In this document: in pieces, positions 45,352 through 53,616 of the stretch
How positions within the stretch are numbered: the first letter of the stretch is position 1
Layout of the letters: the number at the start of each line of letters is the position of its first letter
Origin: Paraburkholderia sp. D15
GTDB taxonomy: Bacteria; Pseudomonadota; Gammaproteobacteria; Burkholderiales; Burkholderiaceae
NCBI RefSeq assembly: GCF_029910215.1
Contig: NZ_CP110396.1
Coordinates: 1,178,001 to 1,242,000 of the forward strand
Reading direction: 5' to 3'
DNA: 64,000 nt
Notes under the pieces: generated by a model
Seen by the model: the letters and a program-made list of their open reading frames with translations, nothing else
Databases searched by the model: none
Told to the model about the DNA's origin: nothing
Position numbers and translations under genes: made by a program

Positions 45352-47352
45352 ATGATTGCTGCCGCGTTTTCACGCGTCGCCGACCGCCTGCTCGCCGCGG
45401 ACCCGGGACTCGTGCGACTCCACACCGCGCTACGCGTTGCGCTCGCCTGCCTGTTCACCGGCGTCGTCAGCATCGCGTGGACCGTCTCCCACCATCAACC
45501 GATCACACTCGCCGCGCCCGGCATCCTCTTCGCGATGGTCGCGCCGCTGTTCCTGCGCGACGCGCGCCGCGCCGCCTGGTTCGGCACGCTCCTGCGTCTT
45601 TATCTCTGCGCGTGCCTGTGCTTCGCCGCGGCGAGCGCACTCAGCCGCTATCCGTTGGCCGGCGACGCGGGCTTTCTCGTCGTGATGTTCGCCGGCATGC
45701 TTTGCCAGGCCTGCGGCCCGCGCGCGCTCGGTTGCGCGATGCTCGGCGTAGTGTGCTTCTATCTGGGTCTGTATCTGCATCCCTCGACGATGCAGGTCGC
45801 GCAGTCGCTGCTGCTGTCCCTTGCCGGTCCGGTGACGGTGACGCTGGTGGGTCGCGTGCTGGTGCCGACGCGGGTCGCCGCCAGTTTCCGGCTGGCGGTT
45901 CACACGGTGACCTTGCGCGCCACACGTGTACTGCACGCGCCGGATCTCGCGAACCTGTCGTCGTTGAACGAAGCGGCGCTGTCGCTGGAAGAACAGCTCG
46001 CGTTGCTGAATCCGTCGAATGCGGAGACGGTGCGCGAACGAATCGTCGAGGTGGAGGTGGCCGCCGGGCAGCATGCGTTTGCTTCGGAACCCGACACGGG
46101 CTCGGTTGTTGCAGATGCAACGAACGCGACGAATACGAAGAGCACGACGAACGCCCCCCACGCGCAAGCATTGCGCCACGCGATCGCGCGGCTCAAGGAG
46201 ATCGCGCATCGCCCTGCGATTCAACCCGCCGCGCCGCCCGATGCACGCCCCAACGGCATCGCACCCATGGCCGCGCGTTTCGCCGATCTGCGCGCCAAAC
46301 TCTGCTGGCTTCCCGCGACGCGTGCCACGACCGCCGCGTTTCTCGCGATGCTGATCGGCCACTCGCTTTCACCCGAGCGCTGGTTCTGGGCGGTCATCAC
46401 CACCTTCGTCGTGTTCCTCGGCACACGCTCGCGCGCCGACACCGTGTATCGCGGCGCGCAGCGGCTGGCGGGGACGCTGGCCGGCGCGCTCGTCAGCGTG
46501 CTGCTGGTCGCGCCCTTGCATGGGTCGCCGATGTGGCTGGTCGCCGCGATGGTGTTGTGCGTATTCGGCTGGGCGTATTTCATTCTGAGCGCATACGCGC
46601 CGGGCGTGTTCTTCATCACCGTGCTGGTCGGGCTTGTGTACGGCGAGTTGGGTTTTGCGATGGGACCGCTGGCCGAGTTGCGGATCGAGGAAGTGCTGGT
46701 GGGCTGCCTCGTATCGTTCGCCGTCGCGATGTTGATGATGCCGCTGGCGGCGACGCGCCACGTCGAAGCGAAACTGGGCGCCGTGCTTGGCGCGCTGCGC
46801 GAGGTGGTGCTGGCTAAGGATTCGAATACGTTCACGTCGAACGAAGCGGCCTCGGCGATGCGCAAGCTCGATCGTAGCTGGCACGATCTGCGCATCGCGT
46901 TGAAGCCGTTGCAGACGCAACGTGTGGTCGTGTGGAATCCCGATGTCGAACTGGCGACCGGTTCGCTGCTGTGCTGCCTGCATTGGGCACGGGTATTGAG
47001 CGACGCGGCGCGTGATGAAAATACGCGCTCGATGCCGGAAGGAACGATGCTCGATCGCGCAGATTTCGCTTCGGCCGCTGCGCACAGAGAATCGATCGTC
47101 GTGCGGCTGGATACGTTGATCGCGCGATATCAAGGCAGCATTGCGCGTGCTTCGCGCGCTGAAAGTGAACGACAACGCGAGAATCGCTCCACGCATAGTG
47201 CCGCCGCGCTCGATGCCGGCAAAGACGCGACATCAGGTCCGGCATGGGCTCAACTCGACGGCGCCGTCGCCCAATTGTTCGATCGCTTGACACGCCCCGC
47301 TGCGACGACGCGGCGCGTGTTCAACTGGGCGCTCCGTGGCCGGAGTGCGTGA
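45352..47352 (+). CDS. FUSC-family inner-membrane transporter
   Basis: Protein of 666 residues with two membrane blocks, about residues 15-165 and 345-470, each of five or six segments, separated and followed by hydrophilic domains (about 170-320 and 480-666). This is the duplicated fusaric acid resistance/AaeB architecture. FWAVITTFVVFLGTRSRADTVYRGAQRLAGTLAGAL is the family signature of the second half. Such proteins export aromatic acids and related compounds, usually with a periplasmic partner, which is not next to this gene. The start lacks a strong ribosome site and could lie further upstream. Confidence 0.87.
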   Translation: MIAAAFSRVADRLLAADPGLVRLHTALRVALACLFTGVVSIAWTVSHHQPITLAAPGILFAMVAPLFLRDARRAAWFGTLLRLYLCACLCFAAASALSRYPLAGDAGFLVVMFAGMLCQACGPRALGCAMLGVVCFYLGLYLHPSTMQVAQSLLLSLAGPVTVTLVGRVLVPTRVAASFRLAVHTVTLRATRVLHAPDLANLSSLNEAALSLEEQLALLNPSNAETVRERIVEVEVAAGQHAFASEPDTGSVVADATNATNTKSTTNAPHAQALRHAIARLKEIAHRPAIQPAAPPDARPNGIAPMAARFADLRAKLCWLPATRATTAAFLAMLIGHSLSPERWFWAVITTFVVFLGTRSRADTVYRGAQRLAGTLAGALVSVLLVAPLHGSPMWLVAAMVLCVFGWAYFILSAYAPGVFFITVLVGLVYGELGFAMGPLAELRIEEVLVGCLVSFAVAMLMMPLAATRHVEAKLGAVLGALREVVLAKDSNTFTSNEAASAMRKLDRSWHDLRIALKPLQTQRVVVWNPDVELATGSLLCCLHWARVLSDAARDENTRSMPEGTMLDRADFASAAAHRESIVVRLDTLIARYQGSIARASRAESERQRENRSTHSAAALDAGKDATSGPAWAQLDGAVAQLFDRLTRPAATTRRVFNWALRGRSA

Positions 47353-47629
47353 AATAGTCTGAGCCCGGAACGACGTCACATTCCTAACCCGCGCATTTCC
47401 CGACCCACGCCTTGCTCCGGCACCTACGCCAACATTCATCGGGAACAGGTTTTGCAATCGGCGTATGTGACACGCATACGCGGTTTCCGCCTGGCTGCTG
47501 ATCCGGTCGAACTGAATGGCAACGAAACCTGTTCTCGGGCTGTCCAATTGCAGGTAGCCCGGCGGCGCGTGTATTTTGAAGTCGGTGTCGCGTAAGAAAT
47601 GCGAGATCTGGTTGCGGAACGGGGTTGGT

Positions 47630-48001
47630 ATGACAAGCGTCTTATTGGTGGATGATGACGTCGAAGCGCTCGCGGCATGGCGCGCGGTATGCGAGGCAGA
47701 TGGGTACGACGTCCGGAGCGCGACGAATGGGCGAGACGCGCTGGCAAGCTTTGCCGGCTCTCCCGTCGACATCGTGGTTGCAGACTGGCGCATGCCCATC
47801 ATGTCGGGCAGCGAGTTGTGTCACCAGTTACGCACCGCGCCGGGACTCGCCGACGTCGCATTCGTTCTGGTCTCGGGAGAGCCGAGCCCGCCGGCGTTCG
47901 TGAGTTACGACGCGTTTCTGCGCAAGCCCGTGGAAGGTGCCGAGCTTCTCACGACCATGCGCCGACTGCTGATGGACAAGGTCGGGCACCGGTCGCGATA
48001 G
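47630..48001 (+). CDS. Single-domain response regulator
   Basis: Protein of 123 residues, a CheY-like receiver with acidic pair D9-D10, phospho-acceptor D52 in ADWRMP, switch Ser82 in LVSGE and Lys99 in FLRKP. It shares DWRMP and FLRKP with the receiver at 43547 and is probably a paralogue. No kinase or output domain is nearby. Confidence 0.88.
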   Translation: MTSVLLVDDDVEALAAWRAVCEADGYDVRSATNGRDALASFAGSPVDIVVADWRMPIMSGSELCHQLRTAPGLADVAFVLVSGEPSPPAFVSYDAFLRKPVEGAELLTTMRRLLMDKVGHRSR

Positions 48002-48021
48002 ACGTCACGTCGTCGCTTCAG

Positions 48022-48056
48022 TTATCCCCAGTTTTTGTTCGCAAGCCTGTGGATAA
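48022..48056. other. Inverted pair of DnaA-box-like sequences
   Basis: TTATCCCCA at 48022-48030 (one mismatch to the DnaA box) and TGTGGATAA at 48048-48056 (perfect box on the opposite strand) face each other between convergent genes. Could be a DnaA binding spot or chance. Confidence 0.3.
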
Positions 48057-48075
48057 CCTTCCCACAACCGCGGCA

Positions 48076-48106
48076 ACCGCTTGATCCAATTACCTTATCA
48101 AGCGGT
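48076..48106. terminator. Hairpin between convergent genes
   Basis: A ten-base-pair stem (ACCGCTTGAT with ATCAAGCGGT) around an 11-base loop, between the response regulator and cbtA genes. No T-run follows on either strand, so termination is plausible rather than certain. Confidence 0.4.
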
Positions 48107-48126
48107 GCGCGCGGTATGCCACCTGC

Positions 48127-48858
48127 CTAGATCGCCGCGCGCCGGACCGGCCGCACGAAAGCGCTGCGCTCGACCAGCGCGCCGAACAACAGTCCGATCG
48201 TGGTCCACATAATGACCTGCATGCCGATCGCCGCTACGCGGAATTTCCACAGCAGCACGGCGGGGAAGGCCGCGGGCACTTCGTTGATCACCGGCATCGA
48301 CAGCTGCACGGCCGCGATAATCGCGACGAACAGCACGCCTGCCACGATCGATCCATTCCATGCGCCGAGCTGCACGGCCAGACGTCGACGCACTTTCAGC
48401 GAGAACACCATCGCCGCGACGGAAATCGCGATCATCAGAAAGAACAACCCGGTGCGCATGCCGATCGTTTCGGGGTCACCGACCGATGGCGGATTCGCCG
48501 GATACTTGATGTTCGGCACGATCACCAGTGCGATGAACGCCGCGAGCGCGAGCCAGGCGGACAGAGCCCGCGCACTCGCCGCGCCGACCCGGCCATACGC
48601 ATACGCGAACACCAGCGAGAACAGCCCGCCCACTGCCGCGCCGTACGTCACCACGCCGGTGAGCAGACCCAAACCGGCCTGGGTCTCGCGGCTCACGATT
48701 TCCGGTTCGGGCGCTTCGCCTTTAGCGGCATCGGCTTTCTCCTCGAAGGAGATCGCCTGATCGACCTGCGGTTCGCCGACCACGCGGGCGAAACCGAACG
48801 TGAGCAATCCCGCGGCGATGCCTGCGAGCATCCCGCGTACCAACAATTTACCGACCAT
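48127..48858 (-). CDS. cbtA: CbtA-family cobalt transporter subunit
   Basis: Inner-membrane protein of 243 residues with about six hydrophobic segments. It starts MVGKLLVRGMLAGIAAGLLTFGFARVVGEP, as CbtA proteins do, has ISFEE then an ETQAGLGLLTG block, and IKYPANPPSVGDPETIG near residue 115. CbtA and CbtB are predicted to import cobalt for cobalamin synthesis. It follows cbtB by 11 bases and shares the upstream cobalamin riboswitch. Confidence 0.92.
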   Translation of the reverse strand: MVGKLLVRGMLAGIAAGLLTFGFARVVGEPQVDQAISFEEKADAAKGEAPEPEIVSRETQAGLGLLTGVVTYGAAVGGLFSLVFAYAYGRVGAASARALSAWLALAAFIALVIVPNIKYPANPPSVGDPETIGMRTGLFFLMIAISVAAMVFSLKVRRRLAVQLGAWNGSIVAGVLFVAIIAAVQLSMPVINEVPAAFPAVLLWKFRVAAIGMQVIMWTTIGLLFGALVERSAFVRPVRRAAI

Positions 48859-48869
48859 GTTCGACTCCG

Positions 48870-49091
48870 TTAGTGGCAGGGAAAGCCGAGCAGATGGCGG
48901 CCGTCGTGCACGAACTCATGGACGTACATGCCGGGCACGAGCGACGTGGCGCCCTCTTCCGCACCCACGAAGTAAATGGCGAGCAACAGCAGCAGGCCGC
49001 CGAACACGATCCACGGCAGCAATTCGCGCAACGGAATCGGCGTGGGTTGCGCAACGGGCGCATTGGCGGAATCGAATACAGCTTGGGTCAT
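48870..49091 (-). CDS. cbtB: CbtB-family protein, cobalt transporter subunit
   Basis: Protein of 73 residues with one membrane segment (about residues 24-42) and a C-terminal metal-site tail, HEFVHDGRHLLGFPCH, the hallmark of CbtB. The ATG at 49091 has AGGAG nine bases upstream; an ATG three codons earlier abuts that site and is unlikely. Works with CbtA. Confidence 0.92.
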   Translation of the reverse strand: MTQAVFDSANAPVAQPTPIPLRELLPWIVFGGLLLLLAIYFVGAEEGATSLVPGMYVHEFVHDGRHLLGFPCH

Positions 49092-49139
49092 GAATGACAT
49101 CTCCTGGGGTAACGCGCCCCGATAGTCGATAGCAAAGGG

Positions 49140-49232
49140 AGTGCGCAAAGCTCGGGTCTGGCTGTTGGCAGAAGAAGCCAATTACAGTGGCGCGACCGCG
49201 CCGGGTTCTCACCGGCTTCCGTGCTTCGCAAC
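49140..49232 (-). promoter_or_regulatory. Cobalamin riboswitch upstream of cbtB
   Basis: On the minus strand the order is GAAGCACGGAAGCCGGTGAG, then a GC stem, then GCGCCACTGTAA (the B12-box core GCCACTG) and finally GCCAGACCCG, which is the conserved layout of the cobalamin element. It lies in the leader of cbtB-cbtA. A TAGAAT -10 box sits just upstream at 49239-49244. High adenosylcobalamin is expected to shut expression down by a terminator or by masking the ribosome site; a CGGGGCGCG/ACCCC helix near 49110-49130 could do the latter. Confidence 0.9.
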
Positions 49233-49345
49233 GCCGCTATTCTACGCGCTAAACTTTCGCGTTCGATAACCGGTAAGTGCGTGCGCCGCATGGGCGCTGG
49301 GCGCTGGGCGCTGGGCATCGATGTAGCTTCGAGGGATTCAACGGA

Positions 49346-49954
49346 ATGGACATTCGGCTTTTATTGATCAGTCACGCGTCGACCGCCGCGATGCGCGCGG
49401 GCCGTTTCCCCGGCGATGTGTCGTTCGACTCGCTCGATCAGCGCAGCATTGCCGAAATCGATGCCACACGTGCGCATCTTTCGATTCCGGGTGATGCCAG
49501 CGCGTTGGTCAGCCCGGCGCTCTGCGCACGTGCAACGGCGCAGGCGCTGAAGCTCGCGGCAATCGTCGATGCCAATCTGGCCGATGTGAATTACGGTGCG
49601 TGGCAGGGTCGGCGTCTCGCCGATCTGCTGACCGAAGCGCCGCAAGAACTCGGGGCATGGATGCATGATCCCGACGCCAAGCCTCATGGCGGTGAGTCGT
49701 TCAGCCAACTCGTCAAGCGCGTGGGCGCGTGGCTCGATTCGCTCAGCGATCCGGCAAGCCAACGGACGCTCGACGATAAGAACAAGCTTCGTACTATCGT
49801 CGCGGTCACTCACGCGCCGGTCATGCGGGCGGCGATCGTCGTGGCGCTCGGTGCTGCTGCGCAGGTGTTCCCGCGCATCGAGATCGCGCCGCTGTCGATC
49901 ATCGAATTGCGCTGCTCGCGGCGAGGCTGGACGTGGTGGCCGGCAGTCGGCTAG
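49346..49954 (+). CDS. Histidine phosphatase family protein with altered C-terminus
   Basis: Protein of 202 residues of the phosphoglycerate-mutase-like fold. The phospho-accepting His is in LISHAST, where the usual RHG has Ser in place of Arg; NYGAWQGR near residue 77, HGGESF near 115 and VTHAPVMRA near 155 (second His) are present. Homologues sit beside cobalamin genes, where CobC removes a phosphate from alpha-ribazole phosphate. The end of the gene overlaps one copy of a 72-bp repeat; its last residues (WWPAVG) come from the inserted DNA, whereas the distal copy would read WWPALQPVP. Divergent from cbtB. Confidence 0.85.
   Translation: MDIRLLLISHASTAAMRAGRFPGDVSFDSLDQRSIAEIDATRAHLSIPGDASALVSPALCARATAQALKLAAIVDANLADVNYGAWQGRRLADLLTEAPQELGAWMHDPDAKPHGGESFSQLVKRVGAWLDSLSDPASQRTLDDKNKLRTIVAVTHAPVMRAAIVVALGAAAQVFPRIEIAPLSIIELRCSRRGWTWWPAVG
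49873..49944. repeat. 72-bp direct repeat, copy 1 (attL-like)
   Basis: Identical over 72 bases to 53617-53688. This copy is the 3' end of the histidine phosphatase gene. The flanks differ on both sides of each copy. It marks one end of the insert carrying the KAP NTPase. Confidence 0.9.
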
Positions 49955-49985
49955 CGGCGACGCGTTGGCCCCCCCCTCGTCCCCG

Positions 49986-50231
49986 CTATCGCCCTTTCCC
50001 GCGAGGCTTGAATTCCAGTTCAGGTGGTGCGATGTCGGGGTGCGCTTCGTAGAGCGGTTCGAGAGCCAGAACATACACCTGGTCGAGTAGTTGACCCATT
50101 GCCCGACGAAACGCTTTGAATTCGTCGGCAGGGCAGCTTTCTTGCACCAGAATAATCGCGTCGTTAATTGCTCCACTGACGCCGAGAAACCGGTTGCTCA
50201 GATCTGATGCAATCTCAGGATTTTTGATCAT
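49986..50231 (-). CDS. Small protein of unknown function
   Basis: Protein of 81 residues, soluble, with a helical middle (DEFKAFRRAMGQLLDQVYVLALE) and a basic C-terminus. AAAGGAA precedes the ATG and overlaps the stop region of the upstream Cys-rich gene nine bases away, so the two form an operon. Family not recognised. Confidence 0.6.
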   Translation of the reverse strand: MIKNPEIASDLSNRFLGVSGAINDAIILVQESCPADEFKAFRRAMGQLLDQVYVLALEPLYEAHPDIAPPELEFKPRGKGR

Positions 50232-50240
50232 GACGTTCCT

Positions 50241-50471
50241 TTAACATCCGTTGTCCGCGATGCATTTGTTTTTGCATCTAAAAAAGGGGATTCCAGTTCC
50301 ACCTCGTGTCGGAAGCTCCGTTTCCGTGCAGTAGTCGATGCACTTTTGATATACCTTGCGGCATCGGTTGGTCGTCGCGCACTTTACAAATCCCGGGTCC
50401 GAATCTCCGTTGGTTGCAAACAGTTGCGCATACAACACCGCGCGCTTTGATTGACCATTCTGGTCGGGCAT
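50241..50471 (-). CDS. Small Cys-rich protein, possibly frameshifted at its start
   Basis: 76 residues with six Cys in CATTNRCRKVYQKC-like spacing, then CTETE, RCKNKC and a terminal Cys, suggesting disulfides or a metal site. No signal peptide. The ATG at 50471 lacks a ribosome site, and the DNA upstream is open in another frame from MATKDSNAGTG at 50520; a run of five T at about 50470-50474 joins the two, and one T fewer would give a continuous protein of about 92 residues. It may be a frameshifted gene, a sequencing error or a true short gene. Confidence 0.5.
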   Translation of the reverse strand: MPDQNGQSKRAVLYAQLFATNGDSDPGFVKCATTNRCRKVYQKCIDYCTETELPTRGGTGIPFFRCKNKCIADNGC

Positions 50472-50639
50472 AAAAATTGGAAAACGAACCTGTTCCTGCG
50501 TTACTATCTTTCGTCGCCATATTTGGCATCCGCGACGCTATTTGGATCAGTATGGCTAAACAACTTGCAACGATAGATTAAAGTGTCCGGCATCAATAAC
50601 AGACCCGGTGCCCAAACATATTTTATCTGAGAGAGTGTG

Positions 50640-53438
50640 ATGACTCGAACACCGACCCTTCTTCTGGATGAGCCATCGAACGTCGATGACTTGGGCGGAG
50701 CACACGCAAGGATTGCAACGACGATATCGAAGCTCGTCCTGACATCCCCTGGCGGGCAAACAATTAGGCTCGACGGCACGTGGGGAGCCGGAAAATCGAC
50801 CGTCGTGAAGATCGTCGCCGAGCAGTTGGAGCATTCTGCCCCCAAAAAGCCTGGCAAAGAGGTATTGCAATCGCCTGACGTCGCAGTTTTCCAGTACGAC
50901 GCGTGGGTGCACGTCGGCGATCCGCTTCGTCGTGCATTTCTATCAGCGCTTGTACAAAAACTCACTGAACGAAAATGGTTAGAAAATTCCGATGGCACGG
51001 CGAGTGAGTCTCTCTGGACGAAAAGGCTAGATCAACTGAGTCGACGGCTCAAAACAACGTCTCGGAAGACAACCCCATTCTTCTCCAACTCCGCCAAGGT
51101 AATTTTGTCGGCGCTTGCGGCGCTAGGCATTGCTGCACCGATGTTGGCGGAGCTCGAAAAACGTCTAATCGAACCGCTCGGAGTTGCACCACTTCTGGCC
51201 TCGACTGCGCTGACAGGCTTCGTAGCTTTCGCATTGTTTCATCTGCTTTCCAACGAAGCCATGGGCTTTATCATCCGACGCAATTCGGATGAGGAAGCTG
51301 TCGAAGTTCGGGACGACCCGGAGCCGACTTCCATCGAGTTCCAAGATGCGTTCGGTGAACTGATGCAGGTCATCCTTGAGCAAGACAACCGTCGCCTCGT
51401 CATAGTCATAGACAATCTCGACCGCATTGACCAAGCCGATACGAAAGCAGTGTGGGCACTTCTCCGTTCGTTCCTCGACAATCCCCAGTTCAAATCACAT
51501 GAGTGGCTCCGTCGATTATGGGTGCTCATACCAGTGGCGGACGAAGGGCGAGTGCTTCAGTCATCCACGCCTGCCTCGGCTGTATCAGCGAAAGACCCTG
51601 CTCCGTCATCGTTCCTCGAAAAGGTTTTCCAGCTACGATTTTCCTTGCCGCCACCGATGCTTCATTCGTGGAAAAACTACTTTAACGGAAAGCTGGTGCA
51701 GGCATTCGGGGAAGACTTGCTTGGTGATTACGATGAAATTTTGCGGCTCTATGAAGAGCTACCGCTCTCGGCTAGTCTGACTCCCCGAGCAATCGTGTCG
51801 TTTGTCAACGAACTTGTCTTGTTAAAGATTGAGTGGTCCGACAAAGTATCCCTATCCAGTCTGGCGGCGTACCTTCTCTCGAAGGAAAAGCTCCTCGCGG
51901 ACAGTTGTGTTCCGCCGACGGAGGTAACTCGAATTCTTCGCGAAGAGTCTCTAGCCGATACGTTCGCCATGCTGCACCATCATGCATCAACGAAAGAGGA
52001 GGCTTCCTACATTTCTGTTCGTCCAAGGCTTGAAGCCGCTCTGGACAATGGAGACAGCGAAGCGTTAAGTCGGCTGTTTCAGGAAAGCCCTGCTTTCCAA
52101 TTCGTTCTCGACCGATATATTCGGCAGGACCTAAGTGCTCTCCAGGGGCAACAGGAACGCTTGCTGCAAGCTGTAAGGGCGATTTGCCCCTTGGCAATAG
52201 CGGAAGACGGTACGCAGCTCAAGCACAAACCGCTGACGGCGGGAACGATGCTTCATTTTCGTCAGGTGGCCTTGTCGACCATGGCTGCTTCAAAAAGCTT
52301 GCGGTTGCTCAATGAAAATCTTGTGTCTGGTCTACAAGCCCTACTGGACATCTCGTCGTCTCGCGAACAGACGGCTATGCTGATTGTCGAGATGCTCAGA
52401 AACATCGTTGCAACTGCGGATGACCAACCAGACCCATTAACTAAGCAAATTGCTGTGGCGTGGGAAGCATGGACCTCTTCGCTTGGTGGCGTACTTTCAA
52501 TATCGGAGGTGCACTCAGCAATAACAGCGGAAGGGGCGGAGCAGATTGCGTTGCCGGTTGGTGCCGAACTGTGGGCTCGACTCTGCCAAGAGACCAGGCA
52601 CACTGAGCGTTCTTGGATTTTGACTTGCTGTACGTGTAGAGGTGGCGAAGACGCGAAACTGACTTGGCTTAGGACTCGATTCGAATCCGAAAAGATGGAA
52701 ACTGCTGCGGTCGCACTCCTTAAGCAAGCTATGGAAACAGGAGAGGAACACTTCTTCGACGCTATCGCTGAAGGCATCGTTAAGAAACAAGTCCACGCCT
52801 ATAAGATTTCTTCCTGGGGAAGCGACGACTATTTAATACCATCCCTCGCGGCATTGTTTAGTCTCGACCGTTTGCGCTTAAAGCCATACCTGCGTAGGCT
52901 AGTCGATAGTGGTGAGTTGTTCAGAGTGTTCGGCACGTCGACTCCAACAAGCGATTGGAAGTCGGCCGTGCTAATTTATTTTATAGTATTCGCGACCGAC
53001 GGCATGCTGAAGACTGAGATAACGGCCTTTCTCGGCGGAAAGGAGTCCGTTGATGGTCTGCAATTTGTGACGCGGCTGGTCGAAGGAAAGATTGGGCTAA
53101 ATACCGATCAAGTTCGAAACTTTGTGGAGGTGCTCGACACCCTTGCAGTCTACGAAGTGCTGCAGTTGTTAGCGACAGGTTGGGGTAACAAGGGGCTGAT
53201 AACCTCCCTTGTGCCAGCACTAGCTTTAAGCGAGCGATTTATTTATTACATCCGTGCACAGGGTGACTTCAAAACCGAGTTGATAGCCTTTGCGAACAAG
53301 TACGTGATCGATCCACAGTTACGTCATCAGTTTGTCGAATCGGCGCTTTCGACCGAAGAATCAACGGCCGCACAAAAATCATTTGGCGACGAGAGCATCT
53401 TAATCGAACGGTTGCGGGAAGTGCAGATTCCCGCGTGA
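50640..53438 (+). CDS. KAP-family P-loop NTPase
   Basis: Protein of 932 residues with reduced GC. The Walker A loop GTWGAGKST is at 46-54; YDAWVHVGDPLRRAF at 86-100 is the KAP W-containing motif; two hydrophobic segments (about 152-170 and 184-203) sit between Walker A and Walker B, a signature of KAP NTPases; Walker B is RLVIVIDNLDRID (252-264; D258, D261). Residues about 400-932 are a long, mostly helical C-terminal region without a recognised family. KAP members include F-plasmid PifA and QatA of the Qat defence system. No qatBCD genes are near, so this is a solitary member. GTG at 50637 is an alternative start. Confidence 0.85.
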   Translation: MTRTPTLLLDEPSNVDDLGGAHARIATTISKLVLTSPGGQTIRLDGTWGAGKSTVVKIVAEQLEHSAPKKPGKEVLQSPDVAVFQYDAWVHVGDPLRRAFLSALVQKLTERKWLENSDGTASESLWTKRLDQLSRRLKTTSRKTTPFFSNSAKVILSALAALGIAAPMLAELEKRLIEPLGVAPLLASTALTGFVAFALFHLLSNEAMGFIIRRNSDEEAVEVRDDPEPTSIEFQDAFGELMQVILEQDNRRLVIVIDNLDRIDQADTKAVWALLRSFLDNPQFKSHEWLRRLWVLIPVADEGRVLQSSTPASAVSAKDPAPSSFLEKVFQLRFSLPPPMLHSWKNYFNGKLVQAFGEDLLGDYDEILRLYEELPLSASLTPRAIVSFVNELVLLKIEWSDKVSLSSLAAYLLSKEKLLADSCVPPTEVTRILREESLADTFAMLHHHASTKEEASYISVRPRLEAALDNGDSEALSRLFQESPAFQFVLDRYIRQDLSALQGQQERLLQAVRAICPLAIAEDGTQLKHKPLTAGTMLHFRQVALSTMAASKSLRLLNENLVSGLQALLDISSSREQTAMLIVEMLRNIVATADDQPDPLTKQIAVAWEAWTSSLGGVLSISEVHSAITAEGAEQIALPVGAELWARLCQETRHTERSWILTCCTCRGGEDAKLTWLRTRFESEKMETAAVALLKQAMETGEEHFFDAIAEGIVKKQVHAYKISSWGSDDYLIPSLAALFSLDRLRLKPYLRRLVDSGELFRVFGTSTPTSDWKSAVLIYFIVFATDGMLKTEITAFLGGKESVDGLQFVTRLVEGKIGLNTDQVRNFVEVLDTLAVYEVLQLLATGWGNKGLITSLVPALALSERFIYYIRAQGDFKTELIAFANKYVIDPQLRHQFVESALSTEESTAAQKSFGDESILIERLREVQIPA

Positions 53439-53512
53439 GAACCCGAGGTGACAAGCAGCCCATTCACCTACGCGACTAGCGGTGATGGGGAGCTTTTCCA
53501 TACCGGAGCACG

Positions 53513-53616
53513 TCACTTGTTGGCGAACACCGTGAACCGAGCATAGGCCTTAGGATTTACGCGCTTTCCACCCTGCACGAGCCACAGCGGATTCGTGCCG
53601 ACGAAGAAAGGGAAAA
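53513..53616 (-). pseudogene. Gene remnant cut by the distal repeat
   Basis: A minus-strand frame of about 33 codons ending in TGA at 53513 reads protein-like (FFVGTNPLWLVQGGKR, then AYARFTVFANK) and runs exactly to the edge of the 72-bp repeat, with no start codon. It is best seen as the C-terminal end of a lost gene. Family not recognised. Confidence 0.45.

Larger units (their letters stand above)
49945..53616. mobile_element. Decayed integrative island carrying a KAP NTPase
   Basis: A 3.7-kb segment bracketed by perfect 72-bp direct repeats, of lower GC than the chromosome on both sides. It holds two small minus-strand genes, the KAP NTPase gene and a truncated gene remnant that abuts the distal repeat. 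Use of the 3' end of a gene as the target and restoration of a stop codon are typical of integrase-mediated insertion. No integrase gene is left, so the class of element cannot be assigned. Confidence 0.6.

Noticed and set aside
45430..46362. A 310-codon minus-strand frame opposite the FUSC gene
   Set aside because: Antisense shadow with biased composition and no motif.
50640..53438. Naming the KAP gene qatA
   Set aside because: The qatB, qatC and qatD genes are absent from both flanks, so the system name is not supported.
49945..53616. An integrase or transposase within the repeat-bound island
   Set aside because: No frame in the segment shows a tyrosine- or serine-recombinase or DDE motif; the only large gene is the KAP NTPase.
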